Below, piece after piece: positions 1 to 6,153 of a stretch of 9,277 nt of DNA. Within the stretch, counting starts at the first letter, position 1. Each line of letters opens with the position of its first letter. Origin of the DNA: Phycisphaerae bacterium (GTDB lineage Bacteria > Planctomycetota > Phycisphaerae > Sedimentisphaerales > SG8-4); the NCBI GenBank assembly GCA_030613765.1, contig JAUWLI010000093.1:1-9277 (forward strand). Reading direction: 5' to 3'. Below the pieces are notes generated by a model. It saw nothing but the letters and a program-made list of their open reading frames with translations, was not told the DNA's origin and made no database searches. A program made the translations under genes and the position numbers.

Positions 1-219
1 TTAGGACACCTTTGCAATCGACTTTGCTTTAACCGTGTCCACAACGAGTTCCACATGTCCACAGTCATAACACATGATGGTATCAACAGGAACACCCGTC
101 GTGAGCACCGTTAATAATTTAGCATTCTTGGGACGAGAATAGATTTTCCCTGTGGATTGGAACTCGCCATCTTCAAGATTGGTACTACCACATCTTAAAC
201 ATGTTCTTTCTTCACTCAT
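1..219 (-). CDS. Small zinc-ribbon protein, function unknown
   Basis: A 72-residue protein with two CxxC knuckles, C7/C10 (CLRC) and C50/C53 (CYDC), each followed by glycine (CG), as in zinc-ribbon folds that bind one Zn ion. Between them is a basic, beta-prone stretch (GKIYSRPKNAKLL). There is no signal peptide or membrane segment, so it is probably cytoplasmic. The frame can be extended to a TTG at 252, but I chose the ATG at 217-219 because an AGGTGAAAGG ribosome binding site lies 7 bases upstream and the first knuckle then sits near the N-terminus, as is usual for such proteins. It is transcribed away from the neighbouring insertion sequence. Similar stand-alone zinc ribbons occur widely in bacteria without an assigned role; nucleic-acid or protein binding is possible but not shown here. 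The gene ends on the first base of the window, and its stop codon is present. Confidence 0.75.
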   Translation of the reverse strand: MSEERTCLRCGSTNLEDGEFQSTGKIYSRPKNAKLLTVLTTGVPVDTIMCYDCGHVELVVDTVKAKSIAKVS

Positions 220-552
220 AATAGAACCTTTCACCTGATATTTTTGATACAAATTCTACACAGCATACTGGTACACTCGACTCTTTCGTGTATCCGAACT
301 TATCTCAATTCTATTTTCGGTCTTTTTCTAATGTTTTGTTATTACATCCGGCCCAGGTTGCCAAACAAGGTTAGAAAGGTGAAATTCGGCGTTTTACAAA
401 AGTGTTTTCGGACTTAACCGGAGGTGTTCGGAAGATACTATATAAAGCCCGAATTTCCCATATTAAAGTGGCGCATTTGATATTGATTTGATAGTATAGG
501 GCCTATCGAATGGATTTGATTAACTTTTGGCCATAATTAAAGGGAATACCCA
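220..552. other. Intergenic region holding the left IS flank
   Basis: This non-coding stretch separates the zinc-ribbon gene from the transposase. Up to 452 it should be host DNA between the zinc-ribbon gene and the IS. It is AT-rich and carries a loose repetition of TGTTTTCGGA (403-412) and TGTTCGGA (425-432). From 453 it is probably the left end of the insertion sequence. A short palindrome, ATAGG-G-CCTAT (496-506), lies 46 bases before the transposase start and could be a subterminal binding site. I found no promoter good enough to call for either gene, and no RNA gene. Confidence 0.5.
453..467 (+). repeat. Left inverted repeat of the IS
   Basis: ATTTCCCATATTAAA is the exact reverse complement of 2098-2112. 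A perfect 15-base match between two flanks of a few hundred bases each is unlikely by chance. Together with the expected element size, this supports it as an IS end or a subterminal transposase site. Confidence 0.55.
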
Positions 553-1897
553 ATGGGTGAAAGAAAAAAGGATGCTTTAAGAGTCAATTTCGACCGCAAA
601 TTGAAGCTCGAATTTCACGGAGTGAAAGTCACCAGCGATGCCGGTTTATTGGCTTTTCGAGAACTTGGTGAAGCGTTAGGACTAACCGCTATGATTGAAT
701 CAGATTTTTGTGACAACCGCAAAGGCAGGAACACTCAGCACAATATTATTGCTTTGCTGAGACAGTCGATATACCGCAGATTAGCAGGTTACGAAGATAC
801 CAATGACGCAGAACGTTTGTCTGTTGACCCTGCTATGCGTCAGATTGTGGGTGAAAGAGCCAAAGAAAGGGCAGCTGCTTCAACCAGCTTGATGGGTAGA
901 TTTGAAACAGAGATTCTTACACAAGACAGAAATCTGCAATGCTTGATGAATCTTCCCGGTCAATGGGTTGATACGGTTCATCAGCGTAAGCGTATCAAGG
1001 AAATTATTCTGGACATGGATAGTTCGGACAGCCCGACATATGGGCAACAGGAAGGCTCAGCATTATAACGGTCACTTCGGATACACTTGTTATCATCCGT
1101 TGTTTGTCTTTAATCAGTTCGGTGATGTAGAGAGAGCCCTTCTTCGCGATGGAAATGTTCATAGTGCCGACAACTGGCAGAGCGTTCTGGAACCAATCGT
1201 AAGCCGTTATCGAGACTTTAATATCGCTCGGTTTTTCCGAGGCGATGCAGCTTTCGCTAATCCTAACGTATACCGCTATCTTGAAGCCGAAGGCTATTTC
1301 TATGCCATACGCCTGATAGGCAATCCAATACTACACAACAAGATTGAGCATTTAATGACTCGTCCTGTGGGTCGACCGCTCCAAAAGCCCATTCTTTATC
1401 ATAGTTTTCAATACAGGGCCGCCAGTTGGAACAAATCCAGAAGAGTGGCCGCTAAGATCGAGTGGCATGCAGGCGAACTGTTTCCAAGGATCGGTTTTAT
1501 CGTAACAAACCTTCGCTGGAAATCGAGCAATGTGGTTAAGTTTTACAACAAACGTGGGACAGCAGAGCAATGGATCAAAGAAGGCAAGTATGCATTGAAC
1601 TGGACTCGACTTTCATGCCACGATTTTCTTGATAATCAGGTTCGGCTTCAGTTATTTGCTTTGGCTTACAATCTCGGCAATTTTCTTAGGCGTTTGGCTT
1701 TGCCAAAGAAGATTAAGGACTGGTCGCTTAGAACGCTACAAGTGAAACTGATAAAGATATGTGCCAAAGTGGTAAGGCATTCGAGATATGTGATATTTCA
1801 GATGGCAGAGGTGATGGTATCGAGATCGTTGTTCTATGATATTCTTGAACGTATCCGTCAATTGAAAGCCATTCCCATAACTCCAGAGCCTGGATGA
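553..1897 (+). pseudogene. IS1380-family transposase, frameshifted
   Basis: This is a DDE transposase catalysing cut-and-paste or replicative movement of its own element. The N-terminal part (553-1068, 171 residues) has the family's opening FDRKLKLEFHGVKVTSDAG and GYEDTNDAERL blocks and the first catalytic Asp in ILDMDSS. The C-terminal part is read in the next frame (from about 1061 to the TGA at 1895-1897). It has YNGHFGYTCYHPLFVFNQFG, the second Asp in FRGDAAF, and the third acidic residue in the KRGTAEQWIKEGK and LSCHDF region, ending with a typical FQMAEV tail. Joined, the product is about 447 residues, the normal family length, with no other break. The frame change needs one extra base around 1056-1065; relatives read GSAYNGHFG here, so one T of 1063-1064 looks surplus. 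The start at 553 has AAAGGGA upstream. A recent inactivating mutation, a sequencing error, or less likely a recoding site would explain it. Confidence 0.93.
1049..1069 (+). other. Frameshift site within the transposase
   Basis: Frame 1 runs ...GCA TTA TAA and stops at 1066-1068. The downstream frame continues with AAC GGT CAC (NGHFG) from 1067. A +1 slip on TTA (1063-1065) would give GSALNGHFG, collinear with the family's GSAYNGHFG. AGGAAGG (1049-1055) resembles a ribosome-binding sequence 7 bases before TTA, loosely like the prfB arrangement (SD-like stimulator, then a slippery codon followed by a stop). However, the spacing is longer than in prfB, and the purines encode the conserved Q-E-G residues, so a plain one-base insertion is the simpler reading. 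Confidence 0.6.
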
Positions 1898-2077
1898 TGC
1901 TGAACATGACTGTAAAAACATGGTTTTCTAACTGCTTTGGTGGTTGCGGTACGTTTCAAAACCAATTATGAGCTGATAAATTCGTATTTTTCCGACTATT
2001 CTGGCTGAAAAACCTTCGAGTAACAGTGAAAAAGCTTGCATTTTCAAGACAGGTTTGATATTCTATTAGAAATGAGA

Positions 2078-2095
2078 CTTAGCGGTGTAGCTAAG
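2078..2095 (+). terminator. Stem-loop just inside the right IS end
   Basis: A perfect 6-bp stem, CTTAGC and GCTAAG, encloses the loop GGTGTA and is followed by CGTTT. It could weakly terminate transposase transcription or block read-through at the IS border. The T run is only three bases, so a structural role near the transposon end is equally possible. Confidence 0.35.
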
Positions 2096-2097
2096 CG

Positions 2098-2112
2098 TTT
2101 AATATGGGAAAT
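2098..2112 (-). repeat. Right inverted repeat of the IS
   Basis: TTTAATATGGGAAAT is the exact reverse complement of 453-467. It lies about 200 bases after the transposase stop and directly follows the stem-loop. Confidence 0.55.
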
Positions 2113-2177
2113 GTCAGATATATACACTTTTGGGCGGATTTCTTGGGTATCCGATAATTTTCACAGAAAGAAAAGGG

Positions 2178-2205
2178 TTGACTATTCCAATCTGTTTGGT
2201 AAGAT
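2178..2205 (+). promoter_or_regulatory. Possible sigma-70-type promoter of the secreted-protein gene
   Basis: TTGACT (2178-2183) and TAAGAT (2200-2205) are separated by 16 bases. They match the bacterial -35 and -10 consensus at 5/6 and 4/6 positions. Transcription would start near 2212, giving a leader of about 67 bases. It lies in host DNA outside the inferred IS end. Planctomycete promoters are poorly defined, so this is tentative. Confidence 0.35.
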
Positions 2206-2278
2206 GGACTTAATATGCCTTGCTGTGCAACTGCGAAGGAGAAGGATACATAACTGTAAATCAAAACAGAAGTGAGAA

Positions 2279-3253
2279 ATGAAGAAAATAGAAACGCTCA
2301 TTCTGTTGGCAGTTTTGATTTCGGCAATCAATTGTCTAAGCACAGCACAAGCGGTCGATTCCGATGGCGATGGAATTTCCGACGCAAATGATAACTGTTG
2401 GGGGATTGTTAATCCCGACCAGACGGACAGTGATTTTGATTGTCCTGACAGGCCTTTCTCGACAGACCCTTTATGCGGCAATGCCTGCGATGGCTACTGT
2501 CAACACAAGCTTTTCGGTGATATAAATTGTGATTGTAAAGTGGATATGTTGGATTTTGCTATTATGAGCAGGTATTGGTTGACCGATTGTAATATTGACC
2601 CAAACGACCCGGCATGTATGTCGCTTGGTATCGACAACGATAATGATGGATGGAACTCATCAGTGGATTGTGATGATGGTGATCCAAATAATTATCCAGG
2701 TAATACTGAAGTTTGCGACGGCCAGGATAATGATTGTGATGGAACGGTTGATGAAGGCTGTAGCTTGGATGTTGTTGTTGATGGCGGCTTTGAGGGAGGA
2801 ACTCCTTCAGCAGCATGGACTGAATATTCTACCAACTTTGGCACACCTATCTGCAATGTGGCAACATGCGGCACTGGCGGTGGTACTGGCCCTCATAGTG
2901 GGACATATTGGGTCTGGTTAGGGGGCGTAAAGGACCTGTATGAGCTAGGTACAGTGACGCAGAATATGACCATTCCTGTGGGCACAGCTACACTTAGATT
3001 CCGGCTTGCTATTCCTAGCTGTGATACTGGCTCTGGGGACATTTTCGAGGTCAAGATGGATGGCGTTACAGTATACAGTACTAATAGTGCAGACCCGAGT
3101 TGTGATACTACTATCTACACTCTACATGTTATTGATGTAAGCGTTTACGCTGATGGGGGTACACACTCTTTACAGTTCCGCGGTGAGACAATTTCTGTAA
3201 CGTATGAAACAAACTTCATGGTTGATGATGTGAGTCTTCTTGTCACGCCATGA
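2279..3253 (+). CDS. Secreted mosaic calcium-binding protein (TSP3, dockerin-like, MopE-type)
   Basis: A 324-residue exported protein of unknown precise role, probably extracellular or cell-surface. Residues 1-25 form a signal peptide (MKK start, hydrophobic core, cleavage likely after AQA). The C at 19 lacks a proper lipobox. Residues 27-55 contain thrombospondin type-3-like loops (DSDGDGISDANDNC, then NPDQTDSDFDC). Residues 79-103 resemble one dockerin half-repeat, GDINCDCKVDMLDF followed by a short helix, with Asp/Asn spaced as in a calcium loop. Residues 117-161 match the MopE-type metal-binding motif (DCDDGDPNNYPG, then EVCDGQDNDCDGTVDEGC). Residues 162-324 look like a beta-sandwich module (VVDGGFEGG, TGPHSGTYWVWLGG, FMVDDVSL) of the type found C-terminally in secreted bacterial proteins. 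There is no catalytic domain, membrane anchor or obvious sorting signal. An in-frame TGA six bases upstream fixes the ATG; its SD (AGTGAG) is weak. It converges on the propeller gene. A role in adhesion or polysaccharide binding is conjecture. Confidence 0.88.
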   Translation: MKKIETLILLAVLISAINCLSTAQAVDSDGDGISDANDNCWGIVNPDQTDSDFDCPDRPFSTDPLCGNACDGYCQHKLFGDINCDCKVDMLDFAIMSRYWLTDCNIDPNDPACMSLGIDNDNDGWNSSVDCDDGDPNNYPGNTEVCDGQDNDCDGTVDEGCSLDVVVDGGFEGGTPSAAWTEYSTNFGTPICNVATCGTGGGTGPHSGTYWVWLGGVKDLYELGTVTQNMTIPVGTATLRFRLAIPSCDTGSGDIFEVKMDGVTVYSTNSADPSCDTTIYTLHVIDVSVYADGGTHSLQFRGETISVTYETNFMVDDVSLLVTP

Positions 3254-3256
3254 GCG

Positions 3257-3283
3257 GAAAAGCTTTTTTATTATTTTTATTTC
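3257..3283 (+). terminator. Weak candidate terminator after the secreted-protein gene
   Basis: Shortly after the TGA, a 4-bp stem including one G-T pair (from about 3253) encloses a GGAAAA loop and runs into a T-rich tract (GCTTTTTTATTATTTTTATTT). The stem is short, so this is a tentative rho-independent terminator. The remaining bases up to 3464 show no gene or repeat. Confidence 0.28.
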
Positions 3284-3464
3284 TATGACATGCCTGTCAG
3301 CATCAAAAATCCTTGTTTTCTATATAACATAGTAAATTAAGGTAAAGCAGAAGGACAGGAAAACTGTTACCAACTCAGAAAACTCCGAACACAATGGAAC
3401 CTGATAAATACCCGCAAACGCAACCGCGAGAAGTGTAAATGAAAAGTGTATGCGGATACTGCAT

Positions 3465-4721
3465 CTAATTCATCTTCTTGACGCAATACAGGTTCTCATC
3501 GCTGCGCAAGATCAATGTGCCGTCGCACACAATCGCGCTGGCATTAAACGTGCTTCGGTCCTCAAGTCTATTCAAAGCCAGTTGCTCGAATTGCGGCTTC
3601 GCAGCCAATACCAAAGTACCACCGTTACGTGTAACGACGTAAAATCTTCCATCGGCCAATAGGGCCGATGCGTAGGGCTGAGGTCCTATCCGTTCAGAAT
3701 ATTTGACTGATCCATCAACCAGACTCAGGCAATAAGCAGTTCGATTGCGATCACTTACCCAGTACAGGTGACCGTCATGCACGACCGGAGAGCAAACATT
3801 CGCTCCGACATCGGCCTGCCAAAGCTTATGTGTGTCCGTTACATCCCCCCGGCCACCGCTTCGTAGGGCAATGGCCTTCGAAGAACGGCCTCCCAAGGCA
3901 TACAAAACACCTTTATGGGATACGATGCTTGGACAAATGTAGTCCGGGATAGATTCGCAGCGCCAGAGTTCACTACCCGTTTTGGGCTCGAATCCCAAGA
4001 TCGACCCTTTCACAGTTACGGCCAGTTCATGTTTCCCATTGGGGACCTCAACCAAATGAGGCGTATTCCAGGAAGACTCCATACCCCTGGCACGCCACAC
4101 TTCTTTGCCTGTGGCCTTATCTATAGCCACAAGTGATTTGCTCTCGACACTTGCATTAACGATGACCAGATTTTCGTACAACACAGGCGAAGTGCCACTG
4201 CCCCAGCCATGCGTTTCCGTTCCGACACTGATTCGCCAGATCTGATTCCCGTCCAGGTCGAACTTAAAGACGCCGCTCTTTCCAAAAAAGATATAAAGAT
4301 GCTGACCGTCAGTCACCGGCGTCTGGGCGGCATACCCATGATCGCGCACGCGTTTCGACTCAGGAAGAGTCGGCTTGATTCGCTTGTCGAAGACCATCTT
4401 TCCGGTTTTAGCGTCAACACACACGACATGAAGTGTCAAGTCCTCCATGCGGCCCGAACTACGACCCATGCCATATCCGCTGTAGCAGGTAACATACAAT
4501 TTGCCGTCTAATGCAATCGGACTGGAGGAACCATAACCGGGCATCGCTGTCTTCCACACTACATTTTCCGTCTCGCTCCAGGTGACAGGCAAATCTTGTT
4601 CCTGCGAAATACCCAATCCAGCCGGGCCTCGAAACTGAGGCCAATTTTCAGCAAGCACAGTCCGGGCCAAAAAGATAACAATACCCAACGAGACAACATG
4701 ACGGAAATGACATTGAAACAT
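3465..4721 (-). CDS. Secreted PQQ-type beta-propeller protein
   Basis: A 418-residue exported protein with PQQ/BamB-like propeller repeats. After a signal peptide (residues 1-24, cleavage after TVLA) comes ENWPQFRGPAGLGIS, an opening common in planctomycete propeller proteins. Propeller blades follow, with repeated 'SP-x(4)-G-x-LY' strands (GSSSPIALDGKLYV, TSPVLYENLVIV, CSPVVHDGHLYWV) and turns of the type A-x-TGK-x-VW (DAKTGKMVF, KATGKEVWR, KTGSELWR). No dehydrogenase catalytic domain or haem CXXCH is present, so it is more likely a scaffold or binding protein than an active quinoprotein. The frame extends to a GTG at 4736, but the ATG at 4719-4721 is preferred: AAAGG lies 7 bases upstream and the signal peptide then has the normal layout. 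It is transcribed alone, convergent with the calcium-binding protein gene. The substrate is unknown. Confidence 0.92.
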   Translation of the reverse strand: MFQCHFRHVVSLGIVIFLARTVLAENWPQFRGPAGLGISQEQDLPVTWSETENVVWKTAMPGYGSSSPIALDGKLYVTCYSGYGMGRSSGRMEDLTLHVVCVDAKTGKMVFDKRIKPTLPESKRVRDHGYAAQTPVTDGQHLYIFFGKSGVFKFDLDGNQIWRISVGTETHGWGSGTSPVLYENLVIVNASVESKSLVAIDKATGKEVWRARGMESSWNTPHLVEVPNGKHELAVTVKGSILGFEPKTGSELWRCESIPDYICPSIVSHKGVLYALGGRSSKAIALRSGGRGDVTDTHKLWQADVGANVCSPVVHDGHLYWVSDRNRTAYCLSLVDGSVKYSERIGPQPYASALLADGRFYVVTRNGGTLVLAAKPQFEQLALNRLEDRSTFNASAIVCDGTLILRSDENLYCVKKMN

Positions 4722-4739
4722 AACTATACCTTTCACAAT

Positions 4740-4749
4740 AATGGGAAAT
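4740..4749 (-). repeat. One arm of a 10-bp inverted repeat upstream of the propeller gene
   Basis: AATGGGAAAT is the reverse complement of 4921-4930. It sits 18 bases upstream of the propeller gene's ATG, just ahead of its ribosome binding site. Nine of the bases also occur in both inferred IS ends. Confidence 0.35.
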
Positions 4750-4846
4750 CACTGATACTACCTACTTGGTGTACCACATGATAGCACTCCATCCCGGGAC
4801 AAGCAAGGTTGAACTCCTCCGCAATCACGGCGCAAAAGAATAGCTA

Positions 4847-4865
4847 CCCCACCCCGACCCGACCC
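4847..4865 (-). promoter_or_regulatory. G-quadruplex-type motif
   Basis: On the minus strand this reads GGGTCGGGTCGGGGTGGGG: four runs of 3-4 guanines with loops of 2, 2 and 1 bases. That satisfies the usual G3+N1-7 pattern with short loops that favour a stable fold. It lies about 125-145 bases upstream of the propeller gene's start, on that gene's coding strand, and could affect its transcription. Folding and function are not shown by sequence alone. Confidence 0.55.
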
Positions 4866-4920
4866 GCGACAGCCGGGAGACGGTTTGAGTGAAAATCCGG
4901 ATTAAGAATGCTTACCTTGG

Positions 4921-4930
4921 ATTTCCCATT
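4921..4930 (+). repeat. Second arm of the 10-bp inverted repeat
   Basis: ATTTCCCATT is the reverse complement of 4740-4749. The two arms enclose 171 bases that include the G-quadruplex motif. Confidence 0.35.
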
Positions 4931-5073
4931 TAACTTCATAAAGGGTGCTCCTGCACGCTTTGACACTCTTTTTGAAGCACTCCTGTACAATTCAAGCCGT
5001 ACAACACCAAACTATCAAAATCCTGTTCATTAGTCACGAACTACCTGGGAAGTCCGGGACCAATACACAATCA

Positions 5074-6153
5074 TCATCCTTCGTACGCGCTCTGGGTATG
5101 GAGCACTTCTATAAAGGCCAGCATATTTTCAAGCGGGACATCACCTTCAACCGCGTGAGATGGGGCAAAGATATATCCACCACCTTTTCCTGCTTCCAAC
5201 AGGCCAGCCGTTTTGTTCTTAACATCGTCAACTGAGCCATAGGGCAGGATTTTCTGAGTGGACAGACCGCCGTGAAATGCAAGCCGGCCCTTGTATCTTT
5301 TCATAAGGTCAAAAACATCCATAACCTCCGGCTGAAACGGATTGAAGCAATTGAGGCCGATTTCAATCAAATCATCAAAAAGCTCATCGACCTTGCCGCA
5401 GGAATGGATAATAACGTATTTGCCGGCCTCTCGAACCACCGCGTACATCCGCTTCAACTCAGGGTAAATGAACCGGCGCCAGAGGCCCGGGCCCATCTGC
5501 AAACCTGTCTGCTGGCCCCAGTCATCGCCGAAATAAACCGCATCTATATCATATTTCAAAGCCTGGTTAACCTGGGCGATATTGTAGTCGGCTATCGTTC
5601 GCAACATCTCACGCACAAAACCGGGATTCTCCAGGAAATCCATCAGCAGGTTTTGCATCCCACGAAGCGTCCAGGCCCGCTCGTAAAGTGAAAAACCAAT
5701 CTTGAAAACCCGCAAACAATCGCTATACCTGGATATCTTCTCAGGAATGTACTCGAAAAAACGTCCGTCGAGTGGATTGGGAAACTCATATCGTTCAAGC
5801 GTTGGCTCGGGCAAAAGAGGCCCCTCAACATTGCCTATGTCCTTATCCACACTGCGGTCCCATACTACGCCAAAGACATCCTGGAACCTATCATTGCCAA
5901 GAGCCGTGAAAAAACCAATATCGCTGCCGAGCTTAACAAAATGATTATCTAAAACCCGATCCAAATCCTCCCGGCCAAAGTGCTGTTGCAATTTATCAGC
6001 AGCTTCCACTGTAAAACCACAGTGCCACGGTACATACGGGACCTCTTTGCCCTCAATCGCCAGCTTAACCACTTCTCTTTTGTCCATCTGCCGTATTTCC
6101 AAGTTAAATAAATCAGGATGGTATTTTTCAGGGGCATATTGAAATTTCGTCAA
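5074..6153 (-). CDS. URO-D-superfamily protein (methyltransferase-like)
   Basis: A protein of 359 residues (337 with the internal start) with the uroporphyrinogen decarboxylase fold, a TIM barrel shared by haem URO-D and the cobalamin:coenzyme M methyltransferases MtaA and MtbA. Visible blocks are VPWHCGFTVEAADKL (42-56), FGDDWGQQTGLQMGP (208-222), the zinc-type HSC motif (H250, C252), FHGGLSTQ (293-300) and GGGYIFAPSHAVEGDVP (324-340). The HxC pair argues for a methyl-transfer type relative rather than haem synthesis. The third Zn-binding Cys of MtaA-type enzymes appears to be replaced by S332. The coordinates use a TTG at 6151-6153 that overlaps ribD by 26 bases and keeps plausible coding sequence (HPDLFNLEIRQM), but has no good ribosome binding site. 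An ATG at 6085-6087 (MDKREVVKLA) is the alternative. It is the last gene of the ligA-ribD run. No corrinoid protein is encoded nearby, so the substrate is unknown. Confidence 0.9.
   Translation of the reverse strand: MTKFQYAPEKYHPDLFNLEIRQMDKREVVKLAIEGKEVPYVPWHCGFTVEAADKLQQHFGREDLDRVLDNHFVKLGSDIGFFTALGNDRFQDVFGVVWDRSVDKDIGNVEGPLLPEPTLERYEFPNPLDGRFFEYIPEKISRYSDCLRVFKIGFSLYERAWTLRGMQNLLMDFLENPGFVREMLRTIADYNIAQVNQALKYDIDAVYFGDDWGQQTGLQMGPGLWRRFIYPELKRMYAVVREAGKYVIIHSCGKVDELFDDLIEIGLNCFNPFQPEVMDVFDLMKRYKGRLAFHGGLSTQKILPYGSVDDVKNKTAGLLEAGKGGGYIFAPSHAVEGDVPLENMLAFIEVLHTQSAYEG

Larger units (their letters stand above)
453..2112 (+). mobile_element. IS1380-family insertion sequence (ends inferred)
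   Basis: The element is identified by its transposase, which matches the IS1380 family (DDE transposase group 1) throughout. The ends are inferred from a perfect 15-bp inverted repeat: ATTTCCCATATTAAA at 453-467 and its reverse complement at 2098-2112. This gives about 1660 bp, in line with IS1380-family elements of about 1.6-2 kb. Outside the 15 bases the similarity is only patchy. The flanking pentamers (CCCGA left, GTCAG right) differ, so there is no target duplication at these borders. The true tips may lie some bases away, or the insertion may be old. About 200 bases follow the transposase inside the right end without a passenger gene. With a frameshifted transposase, the copy is probably unable to move by itself. 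Confidence 0.65.
1898..2278. other. IS right end and leader of the secreted-protein gene
   Basis: This stretch of 381 bases has no credible gene; the open frame at 2036-2275 shows no recognisable domain and starts inside the IS tail. Up to 2112 it is the 3' tail of the insertion sequence, with a stem-loop and the right inverted repeat. From 2113 it is host DNA with a possible promoter for the gene at 2279. A strong SD-like AAGGAGAAGG (2236-2245) lies 33 bases ahead of that gene's ATG, with no start codon at the proper distance. Confidence 0.5.
4722..5073. other. Intergenic region upstream of the propeller gene
   Basis: This non-coding stretch of 352 bases lies between the end of the URO-D-like gene and the start of the propeller gene, so it contains the latter's control region. 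It holds the G-quadruplex motif (4847-4865), a short stem CCCG-CGACAGC-CGGG next to it (4863-4877), and a 10-bp inverted repeat (AATGGGAAAT at 4740-4749, ATTTCCCATT at 4921-4930). No convincing terminator was found for the ligA-ribD transcript, and no clear -35/-10 pair or small gene. Confidence 0.5.

Noticed and set aside
348..370. CCGGCCCAGGTTGCC as an alternative left IS tip
   Set aside because: No matching reverse complement was found downstream of the transposase, and it lies too far out for the better inverted repeat.
433..2120. AGATA at 433-437 and 2116-2120 as a target-site duplication of the IS
   Set aside because: The two copies lie at unequal distances from the inverted repeats (15 and 3 bases), and a 5-base AT-rich match is expected by chance.
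2036..2275. Open frame of 79 codons upstream of the secreted-protein gene
   Set aside because: It starts inside the IS tail, spans the inferred IS border and promoter, and its translation resembles no protein family. It is probably chance.
3257..3464. Strong bidirectional terminator between the convergent genes
   Set aside because: Only a 4-bp stem with a T-rich tail is visible on the plus strand, and nothing comparable on the minus strand.
4945..5235. Plus-strand open frame of 96 codons
   Set aside because: More than half lies antisense to the URO-D-like gene and the rest is intergenic, with no recognisable domain.
5074..6153. Haem-pathway uroporphyrinogen decarboxylase (hemE)
   Set aside because: The HxC zinc-type motif and overall blocks fit the methyltransferase-like branch, and the N-terminal motif expected in HemE is not seen.
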